From Carallia brachiata (lineage: Eukaryota; Streptophyta; Magnoliopsida; Malpighiales; Rhizophoraceae): DNA of 64,000 nucleotides. Where the stretch lies: assembly GCA_021464245.1 (NCBI GenBank), contig JADCRB010000006.1:2807621-2871620 (forward strand), read 5' to 3'. Position 1 is the first letter of the stretch. Every line of letters begins with the position of its first letter. Below are positions 9,301-19,639 of the stretch, one piece after another. Made by a program: the position numbers and the translations under genes. The notes under the pieces were generated by a model. The model had not been told where the DNA came from. It searched no databases and saw only the letters and a list, made by a program, of their open reading frames with translations.

Positions 9301-11980
9301 TCATAGATTCTGGAAGTATTCACAACTTTATCATACAGAAGTTGGCCAAAAAATTGGGGCGTAGGATAGAAGCAAAAAAATTGGGGCGTAGTATAGAAGA
9401 TATGGGTAATTTGAAGGTAAAAGTAGTATATGGGTATATCCTACCCTGCCCGTATATTTGTTGAGATTGTGAATGGAGGCTACAAGGAGCTACATTTAAG
9501 GCTAATTTTTATATTCTGCCTATAGGAGGGTGTGATATGGTGCTGGGTATCCATTAGCTTAAAACACTCGGGGATATATGTTGGAATTTGGATCAACTTT
9601 GTATGGAATTCTATGCTAATGGGTGCAAACATGTGTTGGGGGGAATTGTAAAACTTATTATTAACAGGGGTGGAGCCAAAATGCTAGCAAAAGCTATACG
9701 ACAGCTTGACCAACAAACTTCTGTTCAACTATGTAGTACAGCGTTGACACCTAATTCTGAAGATTTCTCTATCATAGACCCTCAGGCTGATGGGACTATT
9801 TTACCAAGCTCTACAGATGATGAAGTTCAGCTATTTACTGTTCTAGGATAGGTTATAGGGTATATTCACACAAATCATAGCCATTACGTTGTCAACAACT
9901 ACAGTACCTGAGTTGGAGGTGTTAATTCTTGAGTTTGCAGATATTTTTGTATCGCCCACTTCCCTTCCCCCTCAGATTGCAAGATCACAAAATCCTTCCA
10001 CACCTGGTCCTCAACCTATTAATTCTAGGCCTTACAGGTATCGGTCATACAAAAGGGTGTGATGGAAAAATTGGTTCAAGAAATGTTACATTCCAGTGTT
10101 ATCCAACCTAACTCTAGTCCATTTGTTGCTTCAGTGGTGTTAGTGAGGAAGAAGGATAACTCTGGGAGATTTTGTGTCGATCACTAGAAATTGAACCAAG
10201 CTATTGTTAAACATAAGTTTCTCATCCCTCTTATCAAAGATCTATTGGATGAATTACATGGACCAAGCTATTTTTCTAAGTTAGATTTACGATCCAGTTA
10301 TCACCAAATCCGAATGGATGCTTAGGATGTTTATAAAACAACATTTAAAACTCATGAGGGCCATTATGAATTCTTTGTCATGCTATTTGGATTCACCAAT
10401 GCACCGATGATTTTTCAGGGGCTTAGAATGAAGTATTTCGACCATTTTTGTGGAAATTTATCCTTGTTTTTTTTGACGATATTTTGGTCTACAGTCGCTC
10501 TATTGCCTACCATGTGTTGCATTTGCGAACTGCTTTTCAGTTGATGAGACAACAATCTCTATGTGCTAAACCTTCTAAATGTTTTTTTGCTATAATACAA
10601 GTGGAATATCTTGGCTATATGATTAATGAACAGAGGTTTCTGCTGACCCAAAGAAGGTTTCAAGTGTTGCAAATTGGCATGTTCATACTTCTATTAAGCA
10701 TCCGAGCGCTTTTCTTGGTCTAGCAAGATACTACCGTAGATTTGTTGCAGGGTATGCGTCCATAAGCAAACCACTTACTGGTTTGCTGAAGAAAGATTCC
10801 TTTTCTTAGAATCAGGAAGCCTTTGTTGGTTTTGAAGCACCAAAGCAAGCTCTCATCACTACACTTGTCTTGGCCCTCCCAAAATTTTCCAAAGAATTTA
10901 TCATCGAGACAGACGCTTCAGGTATTGGTATGAGTGCTATCTTAATGCAAGATGGGCATCCTATAGCCTTTATTAGCAAGGCTTTTGCTCCTCTACACAT
11001 GTCCCTGTCAGTATATGAAAAAGAGCTTTTGGCTATAATCTTTACATCACCATATGGAAGCATTATTTGTAGGTTACTCATGTCAAGATTAAGACTAATC
11101 ATTGCAATCTAAAGCACCTGATGGATCAAGGACTTTCTACGGTTAGTTAGTAAACTTGGTCAGCCAAGCTTATGAGTTTGACTTTGAGATTTGTACAAGG
11201 AAGGCAAACAAAACCAACGGCCGATGTTTTGTCCAGATTTTTCTTTGCAATGTTTTGCCCTTTTCTCTATTTTTTCTAAGTTGTTGGAAAAAATTAGACT
11301 TCCTGGCAAACGGATCCTAAGTTGTGTCAATTTATTTCTAGCTTGCAATTTTCGAATTCTGGAACTTTACCTTATTTTTGGCATCACGATCAATTGCTTT
11401 GGAATTGTCGTATTGTGGTTGGTGATGATTTTGCTCTTAGAACTAAGTTGATTTCCTTGTGGCATGCTGGGGTTCATAGAGGTCATTTCGGTGCTACAGT
11501 AACTCTCAAGAAATTGATGGCTCTGCTCTTTTGGAGAGGCATGGCAAAAGATGTCAGGAACTTTATCCGCAGTTGTGACATTTGTCAACAATGCAAATAT
11601 GATTTAGTAGCTACACCTGGACTTCTACACCTTTGCCTATAGCTGATGGTCTATGGCAAAATATTAGTCTTGATTTCATAGAGGTTTTCCCAAATGTGGT
11701 AATAAGGAGGTTATTTTGGTTGTGGTTGATAGGCTGAGCAAGTATGCTCATTTCTTACCTCTTGCTCCCCCTTACACAGCCAACTCAGTGGCTAATGTAT
11801 TCTTGGATCAAGTCTTCAAATTACATGGTTCCCTACTACTATCATAAGTGATGCTGTTTTCTTTAGTCAATTTTGCAGGAATTATTCCAACTTTAAGGTA
11901 TTAACTATACATGTCTATAGCCTATCATCTGCAGACCGACAGTCAAACTGAAGTGGTGAATTGGTGCCTTGAGACATATT
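9301..11980 (+). pseudogene. gypsy pol remnant (PR-RT-RH-IN)
   Basis: The protease active site reads VLIDSGSIHNF (DSG at 9305-9313), with a stop just upstream. RT is recognisable from about 10130 ([13 protein letters not shown] near 10275-10320), with the catalytic FFDDILVYSRS at 10469-10501. RNase H shows ETDASGIGMSAILMQ near 10906-10950 and KELLAI near 11022. The integrase zinc-binding region has WHAGVHRGHFGAT and CDICQQCK at about 11460-11600, followed by core pieces DFIEVF, VDRLSKYAHFL and a YHLQTDSQTE-like motif ending near 11955. Stops and frameshifts are frequent throughout. Confidence 0.85.
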
Positions 11981-12000
11981 TTCATCGTCTTTTTTGCCCC

Positions 12001-12498
12001 CCCCCCCACCTTTCTATGTTGTTTTCTCTCTTCCCGGTAAACCACTTTTTTACTAATTAGAGCAGTTTTTTTTTTCCTGGTTTGCCTTTTTTTCTTTCTC
12101 TGGATTACTGCTATGTTTCATTCTTCTTTTCTAGGTAGTTAAGAAAAAAAAAAATGCTATTGTGGTGGGGTGTTTCTTGGACTTATGTGTGTTGTAGCTT
12201 CCACTCAATCCTAAAAAACAATAACTGACCACCCAAAAATTAACAACTGATTGAGGTTTTTAGTTTCTGCCGATAATACCACTAGTATTATATGACAGAA
12301 AATCTGGAAGAATTTTTGGTAAATTGACTTTGTCTTTTAGCAGTAGAACCTAATAAACATTTGATGGCGTCTCCCCATCATGAATCATTCGAAAAACATT
12401 AATTTGGAAAATCTGGCATTCTCTCTCTGTTTTGTTTTTTTTTTTTTTTATAAAGAAAATCTACCATTCTCAAAGAAAGAGAAAAGAGAGCTTCTTAG
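12001..12498. other. Junction downstream of the truncated gypsy element
   Basis: This starts with about 11 consecutive C (11998-12008) and then T/C-rich DNA. I see no coding sequence and no 3' LTR. It may be intronic sequence of the pseudogene that follows, since an acceptor-like TTCTTAG lies at 12492-12498. Confidence 0.4.
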
Positions 12499-13640
12499 CT
12501 GAACAGCCTCGTGAGAGGCGGAGGGCTCGTTTTGAAAGGCTCAGGAGCTGTAAATTAAGAAAAGAATAATTGGATTTTGCTAATGGCAAGGATGTGGAGA
12601 AAGATGTGCTTCAATTTCTAGAACATTTTACTGTTGGGGGACCTAAAAGTAGAAATTCTAATCATGCAATTGCTCGTTTTGCTTTATGCATCAATCTGGA
12701 GCATCATGATGTTTCTTTGTTTGTACGAGAAACATCAAAGAATTATGGTGCTTGCCGTATGGGTCACTTACATTGGGATATGCATTTTTTAATTCCTAAA
12801 CCTTTCACTTTTTACCATATGAGTCCTAAACTTTTTTGAGATTTCATTTAAATATTAAACCTTTTGATTTCTTACAAAATTAGTTCATCCGTTGACGGAA
12901 AGTGATTAATCTATTAAAAAAATGATTTTGACCTTACAAAAATTATTTGAAAAAAGGTTAAATATGCTATTTGAAAATTTTTTCCATCAAAAGTATGCAC
13001 TTTACATATTTAATTTGTGTATTTTTGATTAAAAAATATTTAATGTGCATATTTGTTAATGAAAAAATATTTAATTTGTATATTTAACATTTTTTTAATA
13101 ATTTCCATCAAATTAAACTCATTTATTAATAGATTAACTATTTTTCGTAAATGAAAGGACTGATTTGATAAGATATCAAAAAATTTAAAACTCAAATGAA
13201 ATGTCAAAAATGTTTAGGATTCATATGTAAAAAAGTATAAAAGTTTAAAACCAAAAAATTGCATATCCCCACTTACGTTTAAGGTGGGCTGCAATGAACA
13301 GTCTTATGTGTGAAGACACCATTTCCAAATTGCTAAAGTTGGAAAGATTAACCAGAAATTGGGAGCAAGACAGGACTCCTGAATGTTGTCTTTTCTTATT
13401 GAATTGCATTATGACTTTGGTTCATTTCCTTTTAATGTCTCAAAGTTTATTGAATTCATGTCAGTGGCATCTTACCATCTTTGTAAAATAATAGAATCAG
13501 TGGCTTTGGATTATCCTTTCCACTTGACCCTTGTGTTTTGGAGTGAAAGTTCTTCAACTAATAGCTCTCAAAATGGTAAATGATCATTGGCTGCAGCCTT
13601 TAGCTGCAAGGACTTGTCTCTTGATAATTCCTTTTTAATG
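12499..13640 (+). pseudogene. Pseudogene fragment resembling plant CABIN1-like TPR protein
   Basis: A coding remnant reads EQPRERRRARFERLRSCK, then a stop at about 12567-12569 in place of an expected Glu codon, then LDFANGKDVEKDVLQFLE, VGGPKSRNSNHA and FVRETSKNYGACRMGHL up to 12774. After a MITE it resumes at 13280: [30 protein letters not shown], then a frameshift near 13398, then [28 protein letters not shown], and fades near 13640. From memory these phrases match the conserved region of plant calcineurin-binding protein 1-like (CABIN1-type) TPR proteins, which are associated with the HIRA histone chaperone. That identification is moderate. The stop, the frameshift and the inserted MITE make it non-functional. 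No other exons are found nearby, so it looks like a captured or duplicated fragment. Confidence 0.55.
12775..13270. mobile_element. Mutator-like MITE with long inverted repeats
   Basis: The left arm starts GGGATATGCATTTTTTAATT. The right arm, reverse complemented, starts GGGGATATGCAATTTTTTGG, and the two arms remain alignable for about 120 bp. The flanks carry a 9-bp duplication with one mismatch: ACTTACATT at 12766-12774 and ACTTACGTT at 13271-13279. Long terminal inverted repeats with a 9-bp target duplication are the signature of Mutator-like elements. It carries no gene. It sits inside the coding remnant of the CABIN1-like pseudogene, whose reading resumes directly after it. Confidence 0.85.
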
Positions 13641-13798
13641 AGTAAAACTATTAATGATATAATAACTGATGTATTGATGTTATTTTTAATATTGTGAATC
13701 ATTATTATATGTACTTATTATCAAATTATGGAACTTTTTAAATAATATCTATAATAATTTTAATTTTATTCCGACTTAAAATATGAATTGTCTCGCTT
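13641..13798. other. Spacer after the pseudogene
   Basis: AT-rich sequence, no feature seen. Confidence 0.3.
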
Positions 13799-13983
13799 TT
13801 CTTATCAATAATGCATATTAAAAGTGCTTTTTTAAACAACAAAAGGCCCTTCAGGACAAAAAGTGTTCTTATTAAAGAAAAAATGTTGACAGCATAAATA
13901 TAAAAATTCAGCCAAGAACAAAAATGTATCAATAGAAAATAAAAAATAACAGCAAGAAAATGATAATATTGCCAAACGAGCCC
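13799..13983 (-). mobile_element. MITE fragment, same family as 5854-7010
   Basis: On minus it begins GGGCTCGTTTGG (13983-13972) and continues with the same subterminal order as the element at 5854: T-rich stretch, GCTGTTA, GGCTGAATTTTTATATTTAT, GCTGTCAA. The opposite end is not clear; it may lie near 13845, where AAAAGGCCC occurs. A minus-strand open frame over this segment is just MITE sequence. Confidence 0.6.
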
Positions 13984-14069
13984 TAAAAAACTAAATAATA
14001 AAAAGTTGTGTTGCCATTTACATTTTCTGGAATACAAATAATGTCATTGATTGAAAGTAGGGAATTGAT

Positions 14070-14261
14070 TTGGGATTGGATGTGAGAAGAGGAAAACCAG
14101 CATGGGGCTTTATAAAGTTTGAATACGATCTTAAGAAGCAGAAGAAGAAAGAGGAGGAAGAAAGAAGAAGAAGAGAAGCACTGTTGTATGCATCAGTGAC
14201 GTTTCTTATCTTCTTATCTTTGATTGAAAAAATAAGTGAACCAACTGAGATTGATAATTAG
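14070..14261 (+). other. Short open frame, unrecognised
   Basis: A 63-codon frame opens with MGLDVRRGKPAWGF and passes into a K/E/R-rich stretch (KKQKKKEEEERRRRE) coded by a purine-rich tract. I do not recognise it. The purine tract alone could explain the frame. It has no visible introns or promoter and is probably a chance frame or a fragment. Confidence 0.15.
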
Positions 14262-14399
14262 TTTCACCTATTCAATTCAATTTTCTTCACTCTTTTATAT
14301 TTTTGTTGGTTCTTTCTTCTTATTCTGTTTCTTTTCCATTGTCCCAATTTTTGAATCAAGGCGTCGTGGTTCTGTACAACAGTACATGGCCCCCACATG
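14262..14399. other. Spacer
   Basis: T-rich sequence without a recognised feature. Confidence 0.3.
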
Positions 14400-14512
14400 A
14401 GCATTCTTTGTGTGAGATTTTTGCTTAGTAAGGGGATGTCCAAGTTAAAGACTTAATTAAAATGTTAATTATGCATTAGTTATGATCATTAAAAGGTTCG
14501 AATGGAGTGTAT

Positions 14513-14692
14513 AAGGGTTGTTTTGACTAGTTTTGGTTTAAACAGTTCAAATGGCTCTAATGTTCTTGTAAGTGAGTTTAAGTGACACTTTAAGGGACTA
14601 TTTTGATTAGCTTTGGTTTAAACATGTTCAATTGATTCTAATGATCATGTAAGTGAGCTTAAAAGGCACTTTAAGGGATTATTTTGATATGT
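14513..14692. repeat. 80-bp imperfect tandem repeat
   Basis: The segment containing TTTTGGTTTAAAC, TCTAATG, TGTAAGTGAG and CACTTTAAGGGA occurs twice at a spacing of 80 bp (anchor words at 14531 and 14611), with the start of a third unit. Copies differ at several positions. Confidence 0.8.
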
Positions 14693-15017
14693 TACAAAAC
14701 TTGGGACTTAAAATGATGATTTAGACCATAAAGGATGCTTAATTAATAGTATTAAGGATTGCCAAGTTGAAGAAATACCAATTAGAATCGTGCATACTAC
14801 TTAAGATAGTTTACTTCTGTTCTAAGTGAAGTGTGGATTGTTTTGGCATATGTGTAGACTATTTTGATCAAGTTTGATTTGAGATTGTTTTAAATGTATT
14901 CTAAGGTTTTAATTAGCTTTGAGATGATGCCTAAATCATGGTTTGTAGGCTTCCAAGTTTAAAATAATCAATTAGGATGATTTGACTTAACTATGAACAT
15001 TTAAGCGTGAACATGGA

Positions 15018-16330
15018 TTTTGGTCCCGATATAGCCCAATAGGGGGGTAAATTGGGTGTTTTTCGATTTTATTCACTCATAATTCACTCAACTCAAATCC
15101 AAATCATTAGTCAAAATAAGAATCGATAATCAAATATAAATAAACAATGTAAATGCAACCTAAGAAAATAGGAGATAGGGAGAGAAGTGATAATACTGCG
15201 ATTTATAGTGATTCGACTCCAATTGGGAACCTACGTCTACTCCTTAAGGACTTTTTGTTGAGAGTTCAATCTACTAGCTTTTTCTTTTTTTTTTTTGCTG
15301 GGTGAAGAACAACCCATCACAATCACTTAAACACACAATCAACAAAATTCTGCGAAAATTTTGATCACAAGAATACTCTCGTTATTTTTCTCTCTTTCAC
15401 TTGGGTTCAAGCTCTCAGTTTGATTTTCTCTATCTTTTTCACACACCCTTTACAAGTTTTTTCCAAAGTTCTCAATCACAAAGCCACACCTAATAGAGAG
15501 ATATTTTGCTTCCTTATAGGCCACTAGGTCATAATTAACCGTTGGACCTTGATTCTTTCCCCAAATGTGTGGATCTTTCTTAAAAAGAAAGTTAACTCTC
15601 TGTTCTGTTGAGACATTAGTCAACCGCAGATCTTGTCTAGTCGATTGACTTGAACTTTCAGTAACTATAGACTTCAGCCTTTTGGTTGCATCAGTCGATG
15701 ACAGACATCGTCTGGTTGACCTACCAAAACTTTTTGAAACTCGTCAATTTTAACTGTCAGCTACATGGTCGATTAGAGCCACTCTCAGTTGACCAGCTTG
15801 AATTTTCTGTAACTTCTCATTTTTTGCTTCCTTCACATCCGGTCGACAAGAGTGACTCATAGGTCGACCGATCTAGACTTTCTGTAACTTTGTACTTTTT
15901 TTTTTATCACCCTGTCGACCATAGACCTTGTTAGGTAAACCAGACTTACATGGTTGTATCTTCTAACTTTTGAAAACTTCCTTATTTACTCCTAATCTTA
16001 TGAGATCACATTAAAACCTTTCTAAAAATTGAAGATATGACAGACGACTGCAAGATCTTGCGCTAATTGTTAGCTTATTCAAGTTCAAATATAAAGATCT
16101 TGTGATATACACAAAGATATATACCATATAAACTTAATCAATCAATATAAACAAAGATATACACCATATTAGCTCATCAATCATCCAACTAATCAATTAA
16201 CACAAACAAGGTGACATTATAAGTGCCAACGATCATCAATCAATCATTATACAAGAATATATGATGTATAAATGAACATCAATTAATAATAGGGTCAAAT
16301 ATCAAAATTAATACCCAGCAAATTCTAACA
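15018..16330 (-). mobile_element. Solo LTR-like insertion with 5-bp target duplication
   Basis: The block is flanked by ATGGA at 15013-15017 and 16331-16335. On minus it begins TGTTAGAATTTG, the usual LTR start TG. It contains GACGTAGG...CACTATAAATC, a promoter-leader motif common in plant copia-type LTRs, then CACCCAATTTACCCCCCTATTGGG close to its end. No coding region is present, so it is a solo LTR or a non-autonomous derivative. It is inserted into older LTR-like DNA. Confidence 0.6.
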
Positions 16331-17876
16331 ATGGACTCAAAATGGACTGTTTTGGCATGATTTAATTTGGGATTATTTAAATTCGTGTTAGGGTATGTTT
16401 AAAATATTAAATAATGCTTTAAAAGGGGTAGGAGGTACTCTGCTTGAGTTAAGTTAAAAAGATCATACTTGGCACTCAATGCAAGTTTAAGCAAGCTAAT
16501 CTATAATTGGTAGATTGTTTTGAGGTAAATTAGATTGGCTATGTTAAATCTTGTTTTAATGATGTTCAAGGGAAATAATTGAGTAAGGAAAGTGGGCTGT
16601 ATTGGCTTAAAAGAATGAAGAACAATGAAAATGAGCCTTGAGCTACATGATTGACGTTTCGGTTACAAAGGGAAACTGAAAGGATGTTTTGCTATGTCAT
16701 GTTGTATTATGCATGTATACTTGATGAAGAATGAGTATACAAGCACGTCATGCATATGCATAATTCTATAAATATACCAAAAGGATTTAAAAAAAAAGAT
16801 TTTACGAGCGTGAAAATGTTTTCATAAACTTGGCATATGTCACGGTACTAGAGAAAAGCAATGAATGATGCTCAATCGAGCCAATAAGTAAATGATGCTC
16901 TTCAATGAGCCAATGAAATGAATGAATGAATGATGTTCACCGTGTGTTCGGAAAGAGTCCATATGCCATGATCTAATGAAGTTGACTCTCATTGAAAAGC
17001 TTGGATTTCATTCCTAAAAGTGATTTTTTTTCCTTACACAAAAAGTAAAGGTATGATCATGCAAATAAAATGAAAAAAAGGGAAAATTATGGAAAATATT
17101 TATGTAAAGAAAGTAAGATGCATATTATGTCATTTACATGTTATGCATGGCATTTCTTCACTGGGTATTCGTACTCGCTTTTCTTTGTAATGACAAAGCA
17201 TGGTAGAGCTTGTTGTCACGATGTCGACACTTGCTGAAGGCATAAAGATCATGGTTTTGATGCCGACATTGACGTACTGATATGCTATATGGACATCAAT
17301 TATACCATTAAAGATAGGGTGCCTAGCATGACAGTCAGGATGGCTAGGGTACTAACCTTTCAATGACCAACCCTAAGGACATAATGCCTAATATAAATAG
17401 TATACAATAGACCCAAGATGGGGGAGAGTATGGACTGACCTAGAGGATTCCGTTTTGTACGCATTAGGGGTAGGGATTATAAATGTATGTGTACATTAAG
17501 TGTGTGACGGAGTGTGGCAGGCTTGGGTATCCTCTAGCAGGTAGTTTATAATATATTTAGTTATGTCCCTCATGTGTCTCACTAACAGCTTGTGAAATAA
17601 ATAAAAAGTACATTTTCTACTGCAATTACTTGTTAATCATTATGGACATAACAAATAAAAAGAAAAGAAAAGAAAGGTAATACCAATAAAATGATAATAA
17701 CAATGTAATGATGACTATTTACTTGATGGAAGAAATAAGTAAAGATTGTAGTATCACTTGACTAAATCCCTATGAGTGGGAGATCAAGGATTAGGTAGAG
17801 AAATATTTGCTAATATGGTCTCGTTGCTTGTCTTGCTACCACACGAGTTGGGGGATCTCGAGGGGTGGGTGTTACA

Positions 17877-19639
17877 GTTCCTCTCCTCTCAAAGATATAT
17901 GGACCCATTTTTAGTGGCATAGGTTAAAACTAGAAACAAGGGATTATGAACAACTGACAAATGCGCTTGTTTGAAACAATGAAAGGGTACTGACTTCAAT
18001 TGAATCAATATGATTGCGCATCCATTGTTCCAACACTTTTTTTTACCTTTTTTATTTTAGTTATTTTGGGAATAATATCAGGTCCAATTTAGTGCCATAT
18101 CCACTAGGGTTGTGTCATGTCCATTAGGGTTTGTTCCAATTTCTATGTTTAGTCATTCTTTAAAAAATGATTATTAGCAGGACTTAGTAAAATGTGAAAA
18201 TAAAATGGATACTTTACTACTAATTAACAGAGACATATTTATCACTATAGCCTTTAAGACTTTTTTTGGGGGAGGGAGGGGCTTCTCATTCTCTATTGCC
18301 CTCATATGACTAGAGAAACCTATATAAACTTTCTAATTTTTTTTTTATTTTGCAACTATCCCTTGTATGGGACTCTCGAACGTATAGTATTTTAGTGACT
18401 AAGCTAATGCATGTGTTCACAACAAGCACAACTAGAAGAAGAAATCTCATATTAACGTAGACTGATTTGTGCACATTTCAAATCTTGCATGAAATTTTAA
18501 GAGGGTATCTTCGGTTAGATGGAGTAGTATTCCTAGAAGATAGAAAAAAAGCTACAGAAGTACTGGATTGGAACTTGGAGTCCTAAGTCAATAAAACGCT
18601 CTTTGTGAAGGATAAGGGAAACTTGGTCAATGAAAAAAAAGAGCGAATACATGGAGCCTCTACGAGCTAGATATATTTTTTATAGGCCTTTGACAGAGGT
18701 TCTTATTAGTTAAGAGTGTGTCCAAGTAAGCACACCTGTTAATGGGATAATGGGTGCAGAGTATTAGCCAACAAGGGCTGCAAGATTAGTAGGGGACAAC
18801 ATCTTTGCAGGTTGCTAGTAGGGAGTAGTTGTGCTTGTCTAAGGGTTCATCTCAGAATTTTGTTGGCAAAGGTGCATCCTTCAATTTGGAACATAATGTG
18901 TTTGCAACTTGGGACGAAGTGCAAAGCTAAGAAAAGGTCTTGAGCTTAGAGAGGGGCCTTGGACACATGTCGCAAGGCCCTTATCGGTATTAATTATTTC
19001 TTTACAAATAAAAAAAAATAGTTTGATGTTGTGTGAGATTCAAGTTCGATATTTACTATCACAATTGTAAAGCCATCATTATTTGGATTGAACTAGAATG
19101 CCGCTGACTAACCCCAACCTAAGACCAAGCATGATTACTTATGTACCTACGATGTCTTTTTTTGAAATTAAATGTTTGTGTGTATATATGTCATGCAAGT
19201 AGAACGTACCTCACTACGCTCCTTTTTCAGTTTGGATTAGATAATAGAGGTGTAAAAGGGATGGTTTGGTAAGAACAAATCAAGTCACTTTAGGTTGAGT
19301 CATTTTCGGATCAAGTTTTCTTTGGATCATATTAGGTTTGGGTTGTTTGGATTCAAGACAAGCCGTAGGTTGTTTGGGTTTAGGTTTTTTATTTTTCACT
19401 AATTTTTTATTTTATTATAGATGAGAGTATTTGTTGATATTATCATATATTATTTATATATGAATTGGTGTTAAATGTATATAATTTTTTATTATTTATA
19501 TTATATCACTCAGATTCAGTAACACATCAATTTTCTCTTTTATTCATTTTTAATTTTATTATATACTAGATTAAATTCCAATCTTATTCTTGTTAACTTT
19601 TCCCAACACCTGCTCGAACGCTTCCACATCCACTTGGTT
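17877..19639. other. Intergenic, no gene recognised
   Basis: Nothing coding is recognised. Near 19244 a TAGAGGTGTAAAAGGG start followed by degenerate GGTT/GGGTT words up to about 19390 resembles one arm of the hAT-type MITE at 7122, without a visible right end. The segment 18470-18990 is slightly GC-richer and may be transposon debris. The rest is AT-rich. Confidence 0.35.

Larger units (their letters stand above)
7740..12000 (+). mobile_element. Ty3/gypsy retrotransposon, 5' part, decayed and 3'-truncated
   Basis: Recognisable parts come in order: 5' LTR ending near 8141, a primer-binding site like initiator tRNA-Met (8145-8158), gag, protease, reverse transcriptase, RNase H and integrase. 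The order RT-RH-IN identifies Ty3/gypsy. Sequence recognisable as integrase fades near 11970-12000 at a run of about 11 C. No 3' LTR was found downstream. Many in-frame stops and frameshifts show it is dead. Confidence 0.9.
14400..17876 (+). mobile_element. Old LTR-like sequence, probably gypsy type (inferred)
   Basis: This long non-coding stretch has the style of a large plant gypsy LTR or untranslated region: 80-bp internal repeats at its start, moderately GC-richer islands at 17150-17560, a possible CAAT/TATA region, and an end reading GGGGATCTCGAGGGGTGGGTG then TTACA at 17876. That is a common 3' terminus of plant gypsy LTRs. No partner LTR and no gag-pol were found. The borders are guesses. 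A solo-LTR-like insertion with a target duplication splits it at 15018-16330. Confidence 0.35.

Noticed and set aside
13738..14037. 99-codon minus-strand frame
   Set aside because: It lies over the MITE fragment and AT-rich flank; hydrophobic, Phe/Leu-rich chance frame.
17150..17560. Possible gene in a GC-richer stretch
   Set aside because: No open frame, splice sites or protein-like translation; the style fits LTR or untranslated retroelement sequence.
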